A DNA stretch of 64,000 nt from Candidatus Methylobacter titanis (GCA_029946125.1 JAQSDX010000001.1:1-64000); one strand, 5' to 3'. Counted from the first letter of the stretch, positions 9,990 to 19,596 are shown. A program made the numbers and translations. Notes: a model not told the origin generated them from the sequence alone.

Positions 9990-12900
9990 CGCTTAAGCTC
10001 CTTGGGCAAGCCAAATAATGTAAATAAAATCGGCAGTAAGAATAAGGTCAAAAAAGTTGACGATACTAGGCCGCCGATCACCACGATGGCTAAAGGCCTT
10101 TGAATTTCAGAGCCGGGTCCGGTTGCAAACAACAACGGGATCAGGCCGAATGCGGCGATGCTGGCGGTCATCAGCACCGGACGCAAACGCCGCGACGAAC
10201 CGATCAGCACCACGTTAGCCAAGTCCATGCCGGTGGCGATCAGCTGATTAAAATAGCTGACCATGACCACGCCGTTCAGCACCGCAATCCCTAACAATGC
10301 GATAAAGCCGACCGATGCCGGTACCGATAAATACTCGCCGGATAACCATAAGGCGAATACGCCGCCGACCATCGCCAACGGGATGTTGGATAATACCAGG
10401 ACGGCTTGACGGACCGAGCCGAAGGTTGAAAACAATAATAAAAATATCAGCCCCAACGATACCGGAACGACCAGCGACAAGGTCGCCGCCGCACGTTGCT
10501 GGTTTTCGAACTGACCGCCGAATTCGACGGTGTAGCCGGTCGGCAACTCAGCTTGTTCGGCAACCGCTTTACGGGCCTCATCGACAAAGCTGACCAGGTC
10601 CCGATTAACGACATTGCTGGTGATGACCACAAAGCGCTGCCCACGTTCCCTGCCCACCGACACCACGCCCTCCACTTTTTCTATTTTGGCGACCGCCGTA
10701 ACCGGCACATGCCCGCCATCCGGCAGCGCAATTTGCAGGTTGTCGAAAGTAGCGACATTGCTGTCGCCGCGCAATATTAACGGGGTGCGCTTGATACCTT
10801 CCTGAACCACGCCCAGCTTCAAGCCTTCAATCTGCGCCCGCAATAAGGTTTCGATGCTGTCGCTGTCCAAGCCTAAACGTCCGGCTGCCGATTTGTCGAT
10901 GGTCAGTTGCAAAAACTGCATCCCCGCATTTTGCTTGGCGAATACGTCGCTGGCGCCGGTTATATTTTTCAAAATATCGGCAATTTGTTGGGCTTTTTCA
11001 TTTAACACCGCCAAGTCGGTGCCGAATAATTTAACCGCCACATCGCCGCGCGTTCCGGTCAGCATTTCCGAAACGCGCATTTCAATCGGCTGGGTAAACT
11101 GAAAGGCAATGCCCGGGGTTTGCGCCATGACTTTCCTGATCTGATCGAGCAACTTTTCCTTGCTGTCCATACGCCATTCGTCCTTTGGCTTGAGGATCAA
11201 AAAGGTATCGGTATCGTTCAAACTCATCGGGTCTAATCCCAACTCGTCCGAGCCGACCCGAGCGACAATATCGACGATTTCCGGGATATTTTTACGCAGG
11301 TTTTTTTGCACCTGAATATCCAGGGCTATGGATTGCTCCAGGGTAATCGACGGCAATTTTTCCAGCTGCACGATGATGTCGCCTTCGTCCATGGTCGGCA
11401 TAAAGGTGCTGCCGATCTGGGTAAATACCAGCACGGTCACGGCCAACAATGAACCCGCTCCGATAAAGACCAGCTTGCTGTTGGCCAGACACCAGACTAA
11501 AGCCGGTTGATACAGTTTTTGCAGATTTCTGGGCAACCACGGCTCTTCATGCGATACCTCTTTTAACAAATAAGAGGCTATCACCGGAATCACCGTCAGC
11601 GACAACACCAGCGAACCGCTGAGCGCAAACACGATGGTCAAGGCCACCGGGGTGAATAATTTCCCTTCCAGTCCTTGCAGGGTCAGCAACGGTAAAAACA
11701 CGATGATAATAATCAAGATGCCGGAGACCACCGGAGCGGCAACTTCGCAGGTGGCCCGATAAATGACATGCAAGCGCGGCAGGCGCTGGGCTTTTTCAAC
11801 ATGCGCCAGATGAGTGATCAGGTTTTCAACCACCACCACGGCGGCATCCACCAGCATACCGATCGCAATCGCAAGCCCCCCTAAACTCATCAGGTTGGCC
11901 GACATGCCCATAGTGTTCATCAAAATAAAGGTGAACAATGCGGCCAGCGGCAAGGCCAAAGCGACCACCAAAGCCGCGCGCAAATCACCCAGAAACAAAA
12001 TCAGCAGGATGATCACCAGCACGATGGCTTCCAGCAGGGCGTGCAATACGGTATCTACCGCGTGGTCCACCAGATTGCCGCGATTGTAAAATACCTTGGC
12101 TTCAACGCCTTGAGGAAAACCCGGGCTGATTTCGGCCAGTTTTGCCTCTATACCGGCTATGGTTTGTCTGGCATTAGCGCCGCGCAAACTCAACACCAGT
12201 CCTGTAACTGCCTCGCCTTCGCCGTTTTTACTGACTGCGCCATAACGGGTCAGCGCGCCGATTTTGATGGTAGCGACATCGCCAACGGTAATCGGAATGC
12301 CGTTGTTGTTATCCACTACGATAACGCCGACATCCTCCAGGGTTTTGATGCGGCCTTCGGCGCGGACGATCAAGGCTTCTTCGCCGTCGGTTATGCGGCC
12401 TGCACCGTCATTGCGGTTATTGTTTTGTAAGGCTGTCGTCAGTTGCGCTATGCTGATGCCTCTGGCCGAAAGCCGGGTATTATCGGGGATGACTTCAAAA
12501 CTCCTGACCATGCCGCCCAAGGAATTGACATCGGCAACGCCGGATACGGTGCGCAATGCCGGTCGTATGACCCAATCCAATAGACTGCGGCGTTCCATTA
12601 AGCTTAGTCCTCCGCCTTCCACGGTAAACATAAACATTTCGCCTAAAGGCGTGGTCATCGGCGCAATGCCGCCTTCGATACCCGCAGGCAAATCGCCCCA
12701 TATTGTATTCAGGCGTTCGGCAATCTGCTGACGCGCCCAGAAAATATCGGTGCCTTCTTCAAAATCGACGGTAATATCGGTCAGCGCGTATTTGGCGATG
12801 GAACGCAACATGGATTGATGCGGGATACCCAACAGCTCGACTTCGATCGGTGCGGTGATTCTGGCCTCGACTTCTTCCGGGGTCATGCCGGGCGCTTTGA

Positions 12901-13048
12901 CGATAATCTTGACCTGGGTCGGCGATACTTCAGGAAAGGCATCAATCGGGATATTTTTAAACGCCCAATAGCCGCCGCCGGACAACAGCAGCACCAACAA
13001 CATCATCAACAGCCGCTGACTCAGCGCAAATCTAATCAAATTAGACAT
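9986..13048 (-). CDS. CzcA/CusA-family heavy-metal RND efflux pump
   Basis: Inner-membrane proton-driven pump that moves metal cations from the periplasm or cytoplasm to the outside as part of a tripartite complex. The 1020 residues show the RND layout: helix at 8-30, a large periplasmic loop, a helix bundle from about 335 to 540, a second loop and a final helix bundle. In helix 4 the motif GMLVDAAVVVVEN carries D401 and E408, the charged pair of the heavy-metal (HME) subfamily. The helix 4 wording does not let me decide between Cu/Ag and Co/Zn/Cd/Ni. It overlaps its adaptor gene by one base (TAATG). Confidence 0.93.
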   Translation of the reverse strand: MSNLIRFALSQRLLMMLLVLLLSGGGYWAFKNIPIDAFPEVSPTQVKIIVKAPGMTPEEVEARITAPIEVELLGIPHQSMLRSIAKYALTDITVDFEEGTDIFWARQQIAERLNTIWGDLPAGIEGGIAPMTTPLGEMFMFTVEGGGLSLMERRSLLDWVIRPALRTVSGVADVNSLGGMVRSFEVIPDNTRLSARGISIAQLTTALQNNNRNDGAGRITDGEEALIVRAEGRIKTLEDVGVIVVDNNNGIPITVGDVATIKIGALTRYGAVSKNGEGEAVTGLVLSLRGANARQTIAGIEAKLAEISPGFPQGVEAKVFYNRGNLVDHAVDTVLHALLEAIVLVIILLILFLGDLRAALVVALALPLAALFTFILMNTMGMSANLMSLGGLAIAIGMLVDAAVVVVENLITHLAHVEKAQRLPRLHVIYRATCEVAAPVVSGILIIIIVFLPLLTLQGLEGKLFTPVALTIVFALSGSLVLSLTVIPVIASYLLKEVSHEEPWLPRNLQKLYQPALVWCLANSKLVFIGAGSLLAVTVLVFTQIGSTFMPTMDEGDIIVQLEKLPSITLEQSIALDIQVQKNLRKNIPEIVDIVARVGSDELGLDPMSLNDTDTFLILKPKDEWRMDSKEKLLDQIRKVMAQTPGIAFQFTQPIEMRVSEMLTGTRGDVAVKLFGTDLAVLNEKAQQIADILKNITGASDVFAKQNAGMQFLQLTIDKSAAGRLGLDSDSIETLLRAQIEGLKLGVVQEGIKRTPLILRGDSNVATFDNLQIALPDGGHVPVTAVAKIEKVEGVVSVGRERGQRFVVITSNVVNRDLVSFVDEARKAVAEQAELPTGYTVEFGGQFENQQRAAATLSLVVPVSLGLIFLLLFSTFGSVRQAVLVLSNIPLAMVGGVFALWLSGEYLSVPASVGFIALLGIAVLNGVVMVSYFNQLIATGMDLANVVLIGSSRRLRPVLMTASIAAFGLIPLLFATGPGSEIQRPLAIVVIGGLVSSTFLTLFLLPILFTLFGLPKELKR

Positions 13049-14163
13049 TATTCATCACTCCCCAACCCCAGCCAATTGGCTTTGAGTGCAACAGCACCTT
13101 TGACAGCGATTTCTTGATCAGCGGTCAACTCGCCGCTAACGATCGACTGATCATCCTGTTTGCCGACTACGGTGATCGGGGTTACCAAAAATCCCTGCGG
13201 CTTACGGATAAAAATATAGGCTTTGCCTTCGTTCTGGGCAATGGCGGTATTGGGAATTTTAAACACGGCTTTGTCGCTGGATTGAATAATCCGGGTATTC
13301 AGCCGTTGTCCGGGACGCAATGGCGCATTCTCGTGTAGCGGTTCAAGCACTGCTCTGGCCACAATAGTCTGGTTGTCCGGATTAACACTCTGTCCCAACA
13401 AGGTGATTTTGGCGCTGGCGTTTGAGTTTTCAACAACAACCCGGTCACCGATTTTAATGCTGTCCATACGTTCCTGCGGAATGGCTATTTCCAGCCACAG
13501 CTGATCCAGATTGGCGATGCGGTATAACGGCGCCATCATATCGATCCGCGTGCCCGCGACGGCCAAACGCTCCATCACCACGCCGACTATCGGCGCACGG
13601 ACATTGAGCTGACGGGTGAGCCGATGGGTTTTGGCTAGATGCGTAATCTCACTGTCGGTCATGCCGGAAATTTCCAGCAATTGCTTGTGTTCATTCACTT
13701 CGGATACAAAGGAGTTATGTTGAATGCGGGTTTCCTGCCAACGCCGGTCGGCAATAACGCCCTCTTCCACCAGTTTTTTATCCCGCTGAAAAGTAGCCGA
13801 AGACAATTGCAGTGCGCTGACGGCTTTAAGATATTCCCGTTGTAGTGTCAGCAAATCAGGACTATTGAGCTGGGCTAACACCTGCCCCTTGACGACCTTA
13901 TCGCCTATCGCCACATTCATCTTATCGATAACGCCGAACTGCGATGCACTAACGATATATTCCTGCGTCGGCGGAACCACCACTTTAGCCGGGGCGGATA
14001 ACACCGGGATTTGTTTAACCTGCTCCGGTTTGCCGAGTATTACCCCAAGGTTGGCAATATTTTCCGGTGAAATCTGGATGCTGTTTTCAGCCAAAACCGG
14101 TGGGCAGGCCAACATGACCCAGCCGACAAAATTCAATATCAGTACACATTTATAGTTTTTCAT
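13048..14163 (-). CDS. RND efflux periplasmic adaptor (CzcB/CusB type)
   Basis: Membrane-fusion protein linking the RND pump to the outer-membrane channel. The 371 residues start with a signal-like helix (LILNFVGWVMLACPPVLA). A barrel-sandwich half motif (GVIDKMNVAIGDKVVKGQVLAQLNSPDL, about 95-122, quoted here in outline), an alpha-helical hairpin, the second lipoyl half (VRAPIVGVVMERLAVAGTRI) and a beta-barrel follow. It lacks a large His-rich N-terminal extension, so metal choice is not evident. Its start overlaps the upstream TolC-like gene by 4 bases. Confidence 0.9.
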   Translation of the reverse strand: MKNYKCVLILNFVGWVMLACPPVLAENSIQISPENIANLGVILGKPEQVKQIPVLSAPAKVVVPPTQEYIVSASQFGVIDKMNVAIGDKVVKGQVLAQLNSPDLLTLQREYLKAVSALQLSSATFQRDKKLVEEGVIADRRWQETRIQHNSFVSEVNEHKQLLEISGMTDSEITHLAKTHRLTRQLNVRAPIVGVVMERLAVAGTRIDMMAPLYRIANLDQLWLEIAIPQERMDSIKIGDRVVVENSNASAKITLLGQSVNPDNQTIVARAVLEPLHENAPLRPGQRLNTRIIQSSDKAVFKIPNTAIAQNEGKAYIFIRKPQGFLVTPITVVGKQDDQSIVSGELTADQEIAVKGAVALKANWLGLGSDE

Positions 14164-15434
14164 GGCGTAACTCCTACGGCCTGATTGTATAGCGCTATAT
14201 CGCGCTGCAGCATTACCGAACGTTGCTTGGCATTTAACACGGCTTGCTGGGTTCTGGACTGGATTTTTAACAAATCCATCAAATTAATTTCACCCACCGA
14301 AAAACTTAAGTGGGTCATTTTTAAATGTTCTTCGGCAACCTGTTGTAACTCGTTGGCAATACCTAATTCAGCCCGGTTGATCTCCAGATTATGTTCGGCC
14401 TCGTGATGCGCCTGTTCCAGGTCGCGGCTCAGTTGTTCGCGTTCCGCAAGCAGTTTGTTTAATTCGACATTGACCGCCGCAACCTGCGGCGCCAGATGCG
14501 CGCTGCCGCCGAAAGGAACGATAATGCCGATATTGAAACTTTCCGTTTGATTACTGCGCTGATCATCGGTAAACCGGTCGCTGTTGATGCCAACAGCAAC
14601 ATTGGTCTGCCCTGAACCGACTAATTTAATCGCATTCAGTTCCGCCTGCTTGCGTTCAATCTGATTATTGATCGCCACTAATAGCGGGTGGCTTTGCTGG
14701 ATTTCCGTTAACTCAACCAGTTTTTCCTCATAGGTGCCGGGAATTTTAGTCATTTGGGTGATGCTGGAATACCGTTTGCGGGCATGCATTAATTCCGCTT
14801 CCGCTAAAGTTAACACTGAGCGTTTTTGCAACGACTCCGATTGTGCCAACAAAAAGTCAGCTCTGGGCAAATCGCCCAACTCGACGCGCCGTTGCACTTT
14901 AGCCCGCAACTGATCGGTAATGGCCAGCTCGGTTTTGGCCTGCTCATAACTTAAGTTTGCCAGAGCCATATCCCAAAGGGCCGCTCTGACCAGTCCCGAT
15001 ACGCGCAATTTGACCGCATCCGCTTGCGATAGTGCGCTGTTTTCTGCCAGCTTTGCGACGGTTTGTTGCGCATCGCGCTGACCCAAATTCCATAGCGGCA
15101 CTTGTACTGACGCATCAATATAATGCAAGGTGCCGCTGGTCGCTTCCTGAAAACGTAGCCCTGCTTGCGATGCTCCGGCTGTCCAGCTGTTGCCGCGCTG
15201 CGCTATCGCCGCCGCTTCTTGTTCCAGTGATTTAAGCCAGCTTGCATCGGGATATTTCTCCAATGTTAAATCAACGACTTTAGCCAAGCTCAAGGTCGCA
15301 ACACTTTCAATCGGATCAAGATGATCGACAAGATGGGGCGACTCGGCAAAGCCGGGCGTTATCGTCGCTAAAAAAACAACAATAGCCGGCAAAAATCGGG
15401 GAATGCGCCTTCTGAAAGGGTTCAAAAAAAACAT
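14160..15434 (-). CDS. TolC-family outer-membrane efflux protein (CzcC type)
   Basis: Outer-membrane channel of the tripartite metal pump. The 424-residue protein has an N-terminal signal peptide (FLPAIVVFLATITPGFA then ES). Two related halves of long amphipathic helices follow, typical of the OEP repeat; the Ala/Gln/Glu-rich coils around 60-210 and 290-420 show this. It is the first of the four tightly overlapping genes TolC-adaptor-pump-DUF3240. An 86-base gap separates it from the membrane-anchor gene upstream on the same strand. Confidence 0.9.
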   Translation of the reverse strand: MFFLNPFRRRIPRFLPAIVVFLATITPGFAESPHLVDHLDPIESVATLSLAKVVDLTLEKYPDASWLKSLEQEAAAIAQRGNSWTAGASQAGLRFQEATSGTLHYIDASVQVPLWNLGQRDAQQTVAKLAENSALSQADAVKLRVSGLVRAALWDMALANLSYEQAKTELAITDQLRAKVQRRVELGDLPRADFLLAQSESLQKRSVLTLAEAELMHARKRYSSITQMTKIPGTYEEKLVELTEIQQSHPLLVAINNQIERKQAELNAIKLVGSGQTNVAVGINSDRFTDDQRSNQTESFNIGIIVPFGGSAHLAPQVAAVNVELNKLLAEREQLSRDLEQAHHEAEHNLEINRAELGIANELQQVAEEHLKMTHLSFSVGEINLMDLLKIQSRTQQAVLNAKQRSVMLQRDIALYNQAVGVTP

Positions 15435-15520
15435 AGGTCAGACTCGATGCGGTTTTATGCCCGCGTTACAAATAAACAATAAGGAAATAAGGTAAGTTCT
15501 GCTTGCAATGACAGGCACCA

Positions 15521-16120
15521 TTACAGTAAACCTAAAATCCGATAAGAGCCTTTGGTGTTCAAGATGATGGCCACCGGAGACCGGGTTTTGTTTTCCCAGT
15601 ACCAGCCGTGAGGGCCTTCGAAGGGAGCCGTCAAGGTACCGGTGGATTGATTATCGGTACTCTCCTTAAAGCTTTTGAAGTAACCGGTTTTGTCACCTTT
15701 GGGTTCGCCATGAAAATCAAAATAGAGTTTGGCGCCGTCCGTAGCCCATGAATAATCCAGTGTCGCACCTTTTACCAGATGGAATTTATATTCCAAACCT
15801 TCCCCGGCCGGCACTATGATTTTGACTGAATCTTGCCACTGCGGCAGTTGTTCCTTTTGGATCGTCTCAGTCGAACTGGCCGCTTGCTTAATGGTTTGCG
15901 GCGGCAACACCGGACAAGTAATCGCGAGTGCTTTATTGCCGTCTTTTGTTGGTACAGATAAAGCGGTTAAGCCCATCATTTTTCCCATTCCGGTTGGGTC
16001 AATGCCGTATTCTGCGGGCAGTACCGCCGACAGTAAAATAATGACGGCCAATAGCAGCGCAAAAGCGCTGGCTATGATCAGTGATTTGAGCGATTGAACA
16101 GGGGGATTGATGTGAGTCAT
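15521..16120 (-). CDS. membrane-anchored periplasmic protein of the efflux locus
   Basis: A 199-residue protein with a single N-terminal helix (about 13-35, SLIIASAFALLLAVIILLSA) and a soluble domain predicted to face the periplasm. The aromatic run GPHGWYWENK near the C-terminus is notable. It resembles the transmembrane-anchor proteins often coded between HupE/UreJ genes and CzcCBA-like pumps; I cannot assign a reaction. It starts 4 bases after the HupE-like gene ends and lies 86 bases before the TolC-like gene, so it is probably in the same transcript. Confidence 0.7.
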   Translation of the reverse strand: MTHINPPVQSLKSLIIASAFALLLAVIILLSAVLPAEYGIDPTGMGKMMGLTALSVPTKDGNKALAITCPVLPPQTIKQAASSTETIQKEQLPQWQDSVKIIVPAGEGLEYKFHLVKGATLDYSWATDGAKLYFDFHGEPKGDKTGYFKSFKESTDNQSTGTLTAPFEGPHGWYWENKTRSPVAIILNTKGSYRILGLL

Positions 16121-16124
16121 GAAT

Positions 16125-16829
16125 TTATCCGTTAATTAAATAGCCGGTTATTTGATAGCCGAACAGAATCAAGCCGCCGGTCATTAAAAGTGTATTGGTA
16201 GCCGTGGAAAAGCGATAAAAACTCTCGTGTCTGCGCCAGAAATCGAGTGCAATCAAGATAAACAGCAAGGCGACAAACTGGCCTAGCTCCACCCCGACAT
16301 TGAAGGCCAATAAATTTTTCCATAACTCCGCTTGAGGCAGTGAAAAATCCTGCAATTTGGTGGCGAGTCCAAAACCGTGAAACAAGCCGAAAACCATCAC
16401 CGCGATTTTGGTGTTCGGTTGAAAGCCGAATAATCGGCGAAAACCGCCCAGGTTATCGAAGCCTTTGTAGACAATGGACAGCCCGATAATCGCATCAATC
16501 AGGAAAGGATTGACTGCCATGTTGTTTAGCACGCCGAATAATAGCGTCAGACTATGCCCCAAGGTGAACAGGCTGACATAAATCAATACATCCCGGGTGC
16601 GGAACAGAAAGAAAATCACGCCAATCAGAAACAGCAGGTGATCGTATCCGGTCACCATGTGTTTGGCGCCGATATAAAGAAACGGCCCGATGGCGAGACC
16701 CTGGTTTGCCAATAAAAAGCGTTCGGTATTCGCGTCAACGCCATGCGCAAAGACACTTGGGCTTATTAGGAGAAGTAAAAACAACGGCACGCTAATAAGC
16801 CGGGCCAGTCGTAGTATTGGGAATGTCAT
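16125..16829 (-). CDS. HupE/UreJ-family membrane protein
   Basis: Polytopic membrane protein of the HupE/UreJ group, whose studied members carry nickel or cobalt. From the ATG at 16829 the product is 234 residues, with a cleavable signal (VPLFLLLLISPSVFA followed by HG). The family motif HMVTGYDHLLFLIGV is near 60 and LGHSLTLL follows, with about six helices in all. This start is preferred because AGGA lies upstream and the signal peptide is complete; an ATG at 16862 would add 11 residues. Its place at the head of an RND efflux operon suggests Ni, Co or a related ion, an inference. Confidence 0.85.
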   Translation of the reverse strand: MTFPILRLARLISVPLFLLLLISPSVFAHGVDANTERFLLANQGLAIGPFLYIGAKHMVTGYDHLLFLIGVIFFLFRTRDVLIYVSLFTLGHSLTLLFGVLNNMAVNPFLIDAIIGLSIVYKGFDNLGGFRRLFGFQPNTKIAVMVFGLFHGFGLATKLQDFSLPQAELWKNLLAFNVGVELGQFVALLFILIALDFWRRHESFYRFSTATNTLLMTGGLILFGYQITGYLING

Positions 16830-16894
16830 CGTTAAAAAATCCTGCTTCAATTTATGTGTCATTTAAGGCTACCAATTTAAGCCGGGGCAAGTTC

Positions 16895-16936
16895 GGAGTA
16901 CAGGCTTCGCCTGTTTGCAAGCGAAGCTTGCACTCC
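16895..16936. repeat. double-hairpin repeat between efflux genes
   Basis: Outer arms GGAGT/ACTCC enclose two small palindromes, ACAGGCTTCGCCTGT and GCAAGCGAAGCTTGC. This compact nested design is typical of dispersed REP-like elements. It lies upstream of the HupE-like gene and downstream of the DUF3147 gene. Confidence 0.6.
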
Positions 16937-16980
16937 TAACTAACACTGCACCGTCTTAAGCTGGTAGCCTCATTGAGTAT

Positions 16981-17340
16981 TTATAGCTTAATGCCATAGC
17001 GCGTCAATAGTGTGATCATTAGAAAATAACAGCCTGCGGTCACTGACATTGAAATCCCCATGCTGAGATAAAAATCAAGCCCCTTCTTGAGCAAAAAAGG
17101 TAAGCTGATAAAAAAAACCAGCGAGGGGATAACCAGCCAAAAAATACTGGCGGCCAAATTGGCAACTTTTCCGGTATCTTTGGTGTCAATATAAAGCCAG
17201 AACATCGCTAAAACGGATATGAGCGGCAGCGAGGCCAATAAAGCGCCAAGCAATGAGCTTCGTTTCGACAGTTCCGATATAGCCACGATAAGCAGGCTGG
17301 TAATAATAACTTTGATTAGGGTGTAGCTCATTTGTGCCAC
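16981..17340 (-). CDS. DUF3147 family membrane protein
   Basis: A 119-residue protein with four hydrophobic helices (about 6-25, 28-50, 62-85 and 90-113). Pattern and size fit the DUF3147 family, whose function is unknown. The segment SKRSSLLGALLASLPLIS between the first two helices is characteristic. It sits between the HupE-like gene and the His-rich secreted protein on the same strand, which hints at a link to the metal locus. Confidence 0.75.
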   Translation of the reverse strand: MAQMSYTLIKVIITSLLIVAISELSKRSSLLGALLASLPLISVLAMFWLYIDTKDTGKVANLAASIFWLVIPSLVFFISLPFLLKKGLDFYLSMGISMSVTAGCYFLMITLLTRYGIKL

Positions 17341-17530
17341 CGTTATTTTACTCCCGTCTTGCTTTGAAAATGTACAGCTTTGAAACGGCTGAAGACCTTG
17401 TTAATCAAGGGCTGGCCAGTTTTACAAAAACAGACGATTTGTCACTAAGATTAGGAGCGTATTCAATGCGGTTTTAACCGCGTTAATGTAAAGACGCGAT
17501 ACATCACGTTTCTACGAAACGAAGGAGGAC

Positions 17531-17938
17531 TTATTGAGCAGGAGGCGCGCGAGGGGATAACGAGGGAATAAGCAACCGGCAAACAAACTGCGTGGCTTGC
17601 GGAGAAAAATTGGTATCGAAAGGGGAGATTGCGGCGTTAAATGCTGGAGCCTGTTGCGGCAGATAGTAACTGTTATCCGTCGCAACAGCAGCATTAACTT
17701 GTTTATCTTTCATTCCGGCAGCGACACCCACTATGATGCCTTCGGAACTGAAATCATGACTCACTGCCTGAAATGCATGATCGTCATGGTCGTCATGGTC
17801 GTCACTATGCATTTCAAGACCGTGAATATGCAGGCCAAAGCCTGGCACTTTTTCTCCGGCATGCGCATGCACCAGCGGTGCAATGAATTGCAGTATCGCC
17901 AGAAAAATAACGGTAAATTTGCGTAATGTTGTCAACAT
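17531..17938 (-). CDS. small secreted His/Asp-rich protein of the metal locus
   Basis: A 135-residue protein with a signal peptide (FTVIFLAILQFIAPLVHAHA). It has an acidic, histidine-rich stretch near residues 38-55 (HGLEMHSDDHDDHDDHAF) well suited to binding divalent metal. It resembles the short CzcI-like proteins found next to Czc-type pumps, though I see no certain family signature. The C-terminus is Pro/Ser-rich (SLSPRAPPAQ). Placed upstream of the efflux genes on the same strand, it could act as a periplasmic metal buffer or sensor; this is inference. Confidence 0.6.
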   Translation of the reverse strand: MLTTLRKFTVIFLAILQFIAPLVHAHAGEKVPGFGLHIHGLEMHSDDHDDHDDHAFQAVSHDFSSEGIIVGVAAGMKDKQVNAAVATDNSYYLPQQAPAFNAAISPFDTNFSPQATQFVCRLLIPSLSPRAPPAQ

Positions 17939-17980
17939 GGCGCCAATGCTAAGCGATTAACCCGCAATTAACAACTTGTT

Positions 17981-18007
17981 GTTTGCGCTAAGAGGCATAG
18001 CGCAAAC
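17981..18007. repeat. perfect hairpin upstream of the His-rich gene
   Basis: GTTTGCGCTA and its exact complement TAGCGCAAAC are separated by seven bases. The repeat lies 43 bases ahead of the His/Asp-rich protein's start and about 100 bases past the DUF475 stop. It could be an operator for the metal locus or a transcription end for the DUF475 gene; no U-tract decides between them. Confidence 0.45.
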
Positions 18008-18058
18008 AAACGAGCTCTGTATTTGGCACCGCTGGAGCGATGCAGGATGCAGGATGCA

Positions 18059-18080
18059 TTCCCGCGCCGGAGCGTGGGAA
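18059..18080. repeat. small REP-like palindrome
   Basis: TTCCCGCGC, a 4-base loop CGGA and GCGTGGGAA form a stem with one mismatch, just past the DUF475 gene. The right half (CCGGAGCGTGGGAACGATAC) recurs at 22569-22588, at the end of the ATP-grasp gene. Confidence 0.6.
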
Positions 18081-18109
18081 CGATACGCGAACAGCCACGA
18101 ACCGCTGCA

Positions 18110-19114
18110 TCAAGCATGCAGTTTTTTGTAACGGATCGATGACAGCACCGATAAGCCGATCAATATCGCACCCGACAAGCCGGTAATGATTTCGGAAATA
18201 TGATGGGTGATGCTGAGCAGCATAATGCCCGCCAACACCCCTATCGCATAATGCGCGCCGTGTTCCAGAAACACATATTCATCCAGCGTACCTTTGCGCA
18301 CCAGATAAACCGTCAGACTTCTTACAAACATCGCGCCGATCGCCAAGCCCAGCATAATGATGACCACATCCTGGGTAATCGCAAACGCACCGATCACACC
18401 ATCGAATGAAAATGACGCATCCAAGACTTCAAGGTAAATAAAGCTCATTATGCCGCTTTTTTTAAGCACTGCCGAAACCTGTTCGCCTTCTTCTTCATCC
18501 TCAAACAAGGCCGCCAGACTGTCGACGATAACGAATAAGATAACCCCGGTAACACCGGCGATCATAACATCCAGACGGATTTCCTCGGGCAGATAGTTTT
18601 GAATGATTAACAGCGGCGCTAAGGCCATGATAATTTCAATGGCTTCAAGCTTGCCGAATGAAGCCATTTTCTTTTCTATGTAGCCGAGCCAATGCAGCTC
18701 CCTGGCCTCGTCAAAAATAAACGAATAAAACACCATCAGCAGGAACATGCCGCCAAATGCCGCAATTTGCACATGCGATTCTTCCAAATGTTTGGCATAG
18801 GTCGCGGTATCGTTTAAGGCCATGTCGGTGACGCCCATAAATCCGATGCCGGTGGCCGCTGCCACAATCACGATAGGAAACAACAGGCGCATACCGAAAA
18901 CGGCCACCAAAATCCCCCAGGTTAAGAAGTACTGCTGCCAGCGGTCATCCATACGTTTTAGAATGGAGGCATTAACCACCGCATTATCAAATGACAAACT
19001 GACTTCGAGTACTCCCAGAATAACGGCGATAAAAACGCCCATTATTCCACCCCAATAAAATGCGGCCGCCAGGCAAATCGCAGTGACAATAAAAGAAAGT
19101 CGAAAATGTTGCAT
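18110..19114 (-). CDS. DUF475 (TerC-like) integral membrane protein
   Basis: A polytopic membrane protein of the DUF475 family, related to the TerC group in the LysE superfamily. From the ATG at 19114 it has 334 residues and about nine helices. The segment GVLEVSLSFDNAVVNA near residue 30 and its second copy LEVLDASFSFDGVIGAFA are the acidic intramembrane motifs of TerC-like transporters. A TTG start 13 codons earlier is possible but weaker. It is divergent from the ter genes, where TerC usually belongs, and probably supplies the membrane part of the Ter system, perhaps metal efflux. Confidence 0.88.
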   Translation of the reverse strand: MQHFRLSFIVTAICLAAAFYWGGIMGVFIAVILGVLEVSLSFDNAVVNASILKRMDDRWQQYFLTWGILVAVFGMRLLFPIVIVAAATGIGFMGVTDMALNDTATYAKHLEESHVQIAAFGGMFLLMVFYSFIFDEARELHWLGYIEKKMASFGKLEAIEIIMALAPLLIIQNYLPEEIRLDVMIAGVTGVILFVIVDSLAALFEDEEEGEQVSAVLKKSGIMSFIYLEVLDASFSFDGVIGAFAITQDVVIIMLGLAIGAMFVRSLTVYLVRKGTLDEYVFLEHGAHYAIGVLAGIMLLSITHHISEIITGLSGAILIGLSVLSSIRYKKLHA

Positions 19115-19596
19115 AGTGTACTCGCTAAAGATTGATGATTTTTTGTTGACCAACTATAGGTGGATTTGATTTAAAATCAACATTTATCCGGAGAGGAGCG
19201 ACACTCTACTGCCCGTAAATTGCACCGGAATTTTTTTAACAACTCAATGTCGAAGCCTATTACAAGTCCACTAAATGAATAACCGATGTTATGCAGTCTC
19301 TGACGCGCCTATCCGTCAGCGGCGATCTCACCCGCCTTCATGCAGTCGAATACAGAGACGATAAATACGCTTTCCTCGAATACATGGCTGACTAGGCAAG
19401 TGGTTTATTAGCGGTTATCATGGCAAGGGCACACGTCGAATTATTCTGAAAGTGTGGATTGATCAATCGGTGTACTACGTAATGAATCAGCAGTCTTTTA
19501 CTATTTTTTTTGCCGGACTCATGAAACAAATAGCGTTAAAAGACTTTTGATAACTTGTCTATTTAGACTTTGCACTCTATACAAGGAGATTTATTG
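19115..19596. other. divergent control region between the DUF475 gene and terD
   Basis: About 480 bases that should hold the promoters of both the DUF475 gene and the ter operon. A 34-codon open frame at 19291-19395 on the plus strand (MQSLTRLSVSGDLTRLHAV onward, ending LEYMAD) looks like gene debris. A small inverted repeat, gattgatcaatc, lies at about 19458-19469. No sigma-70 promoter is clear enough to call. Confidence 0.4.

Noticed and set aside
17370-17477. A 35-codon plus-strand frame between the DUF3147 gene and the His-rich gene (MYSFETAEDLVNQGLASFTK onward)
   Set aside because: It has no ribosome-binding site, no family likeness and stops by chance in a short gap; too little to call a gene.
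19291-19395. A 34-codon frame in the ter control region as a leader peptide
   Set aside because: No ribosome-binding site and no codon pattern of a leader; more likely debris.
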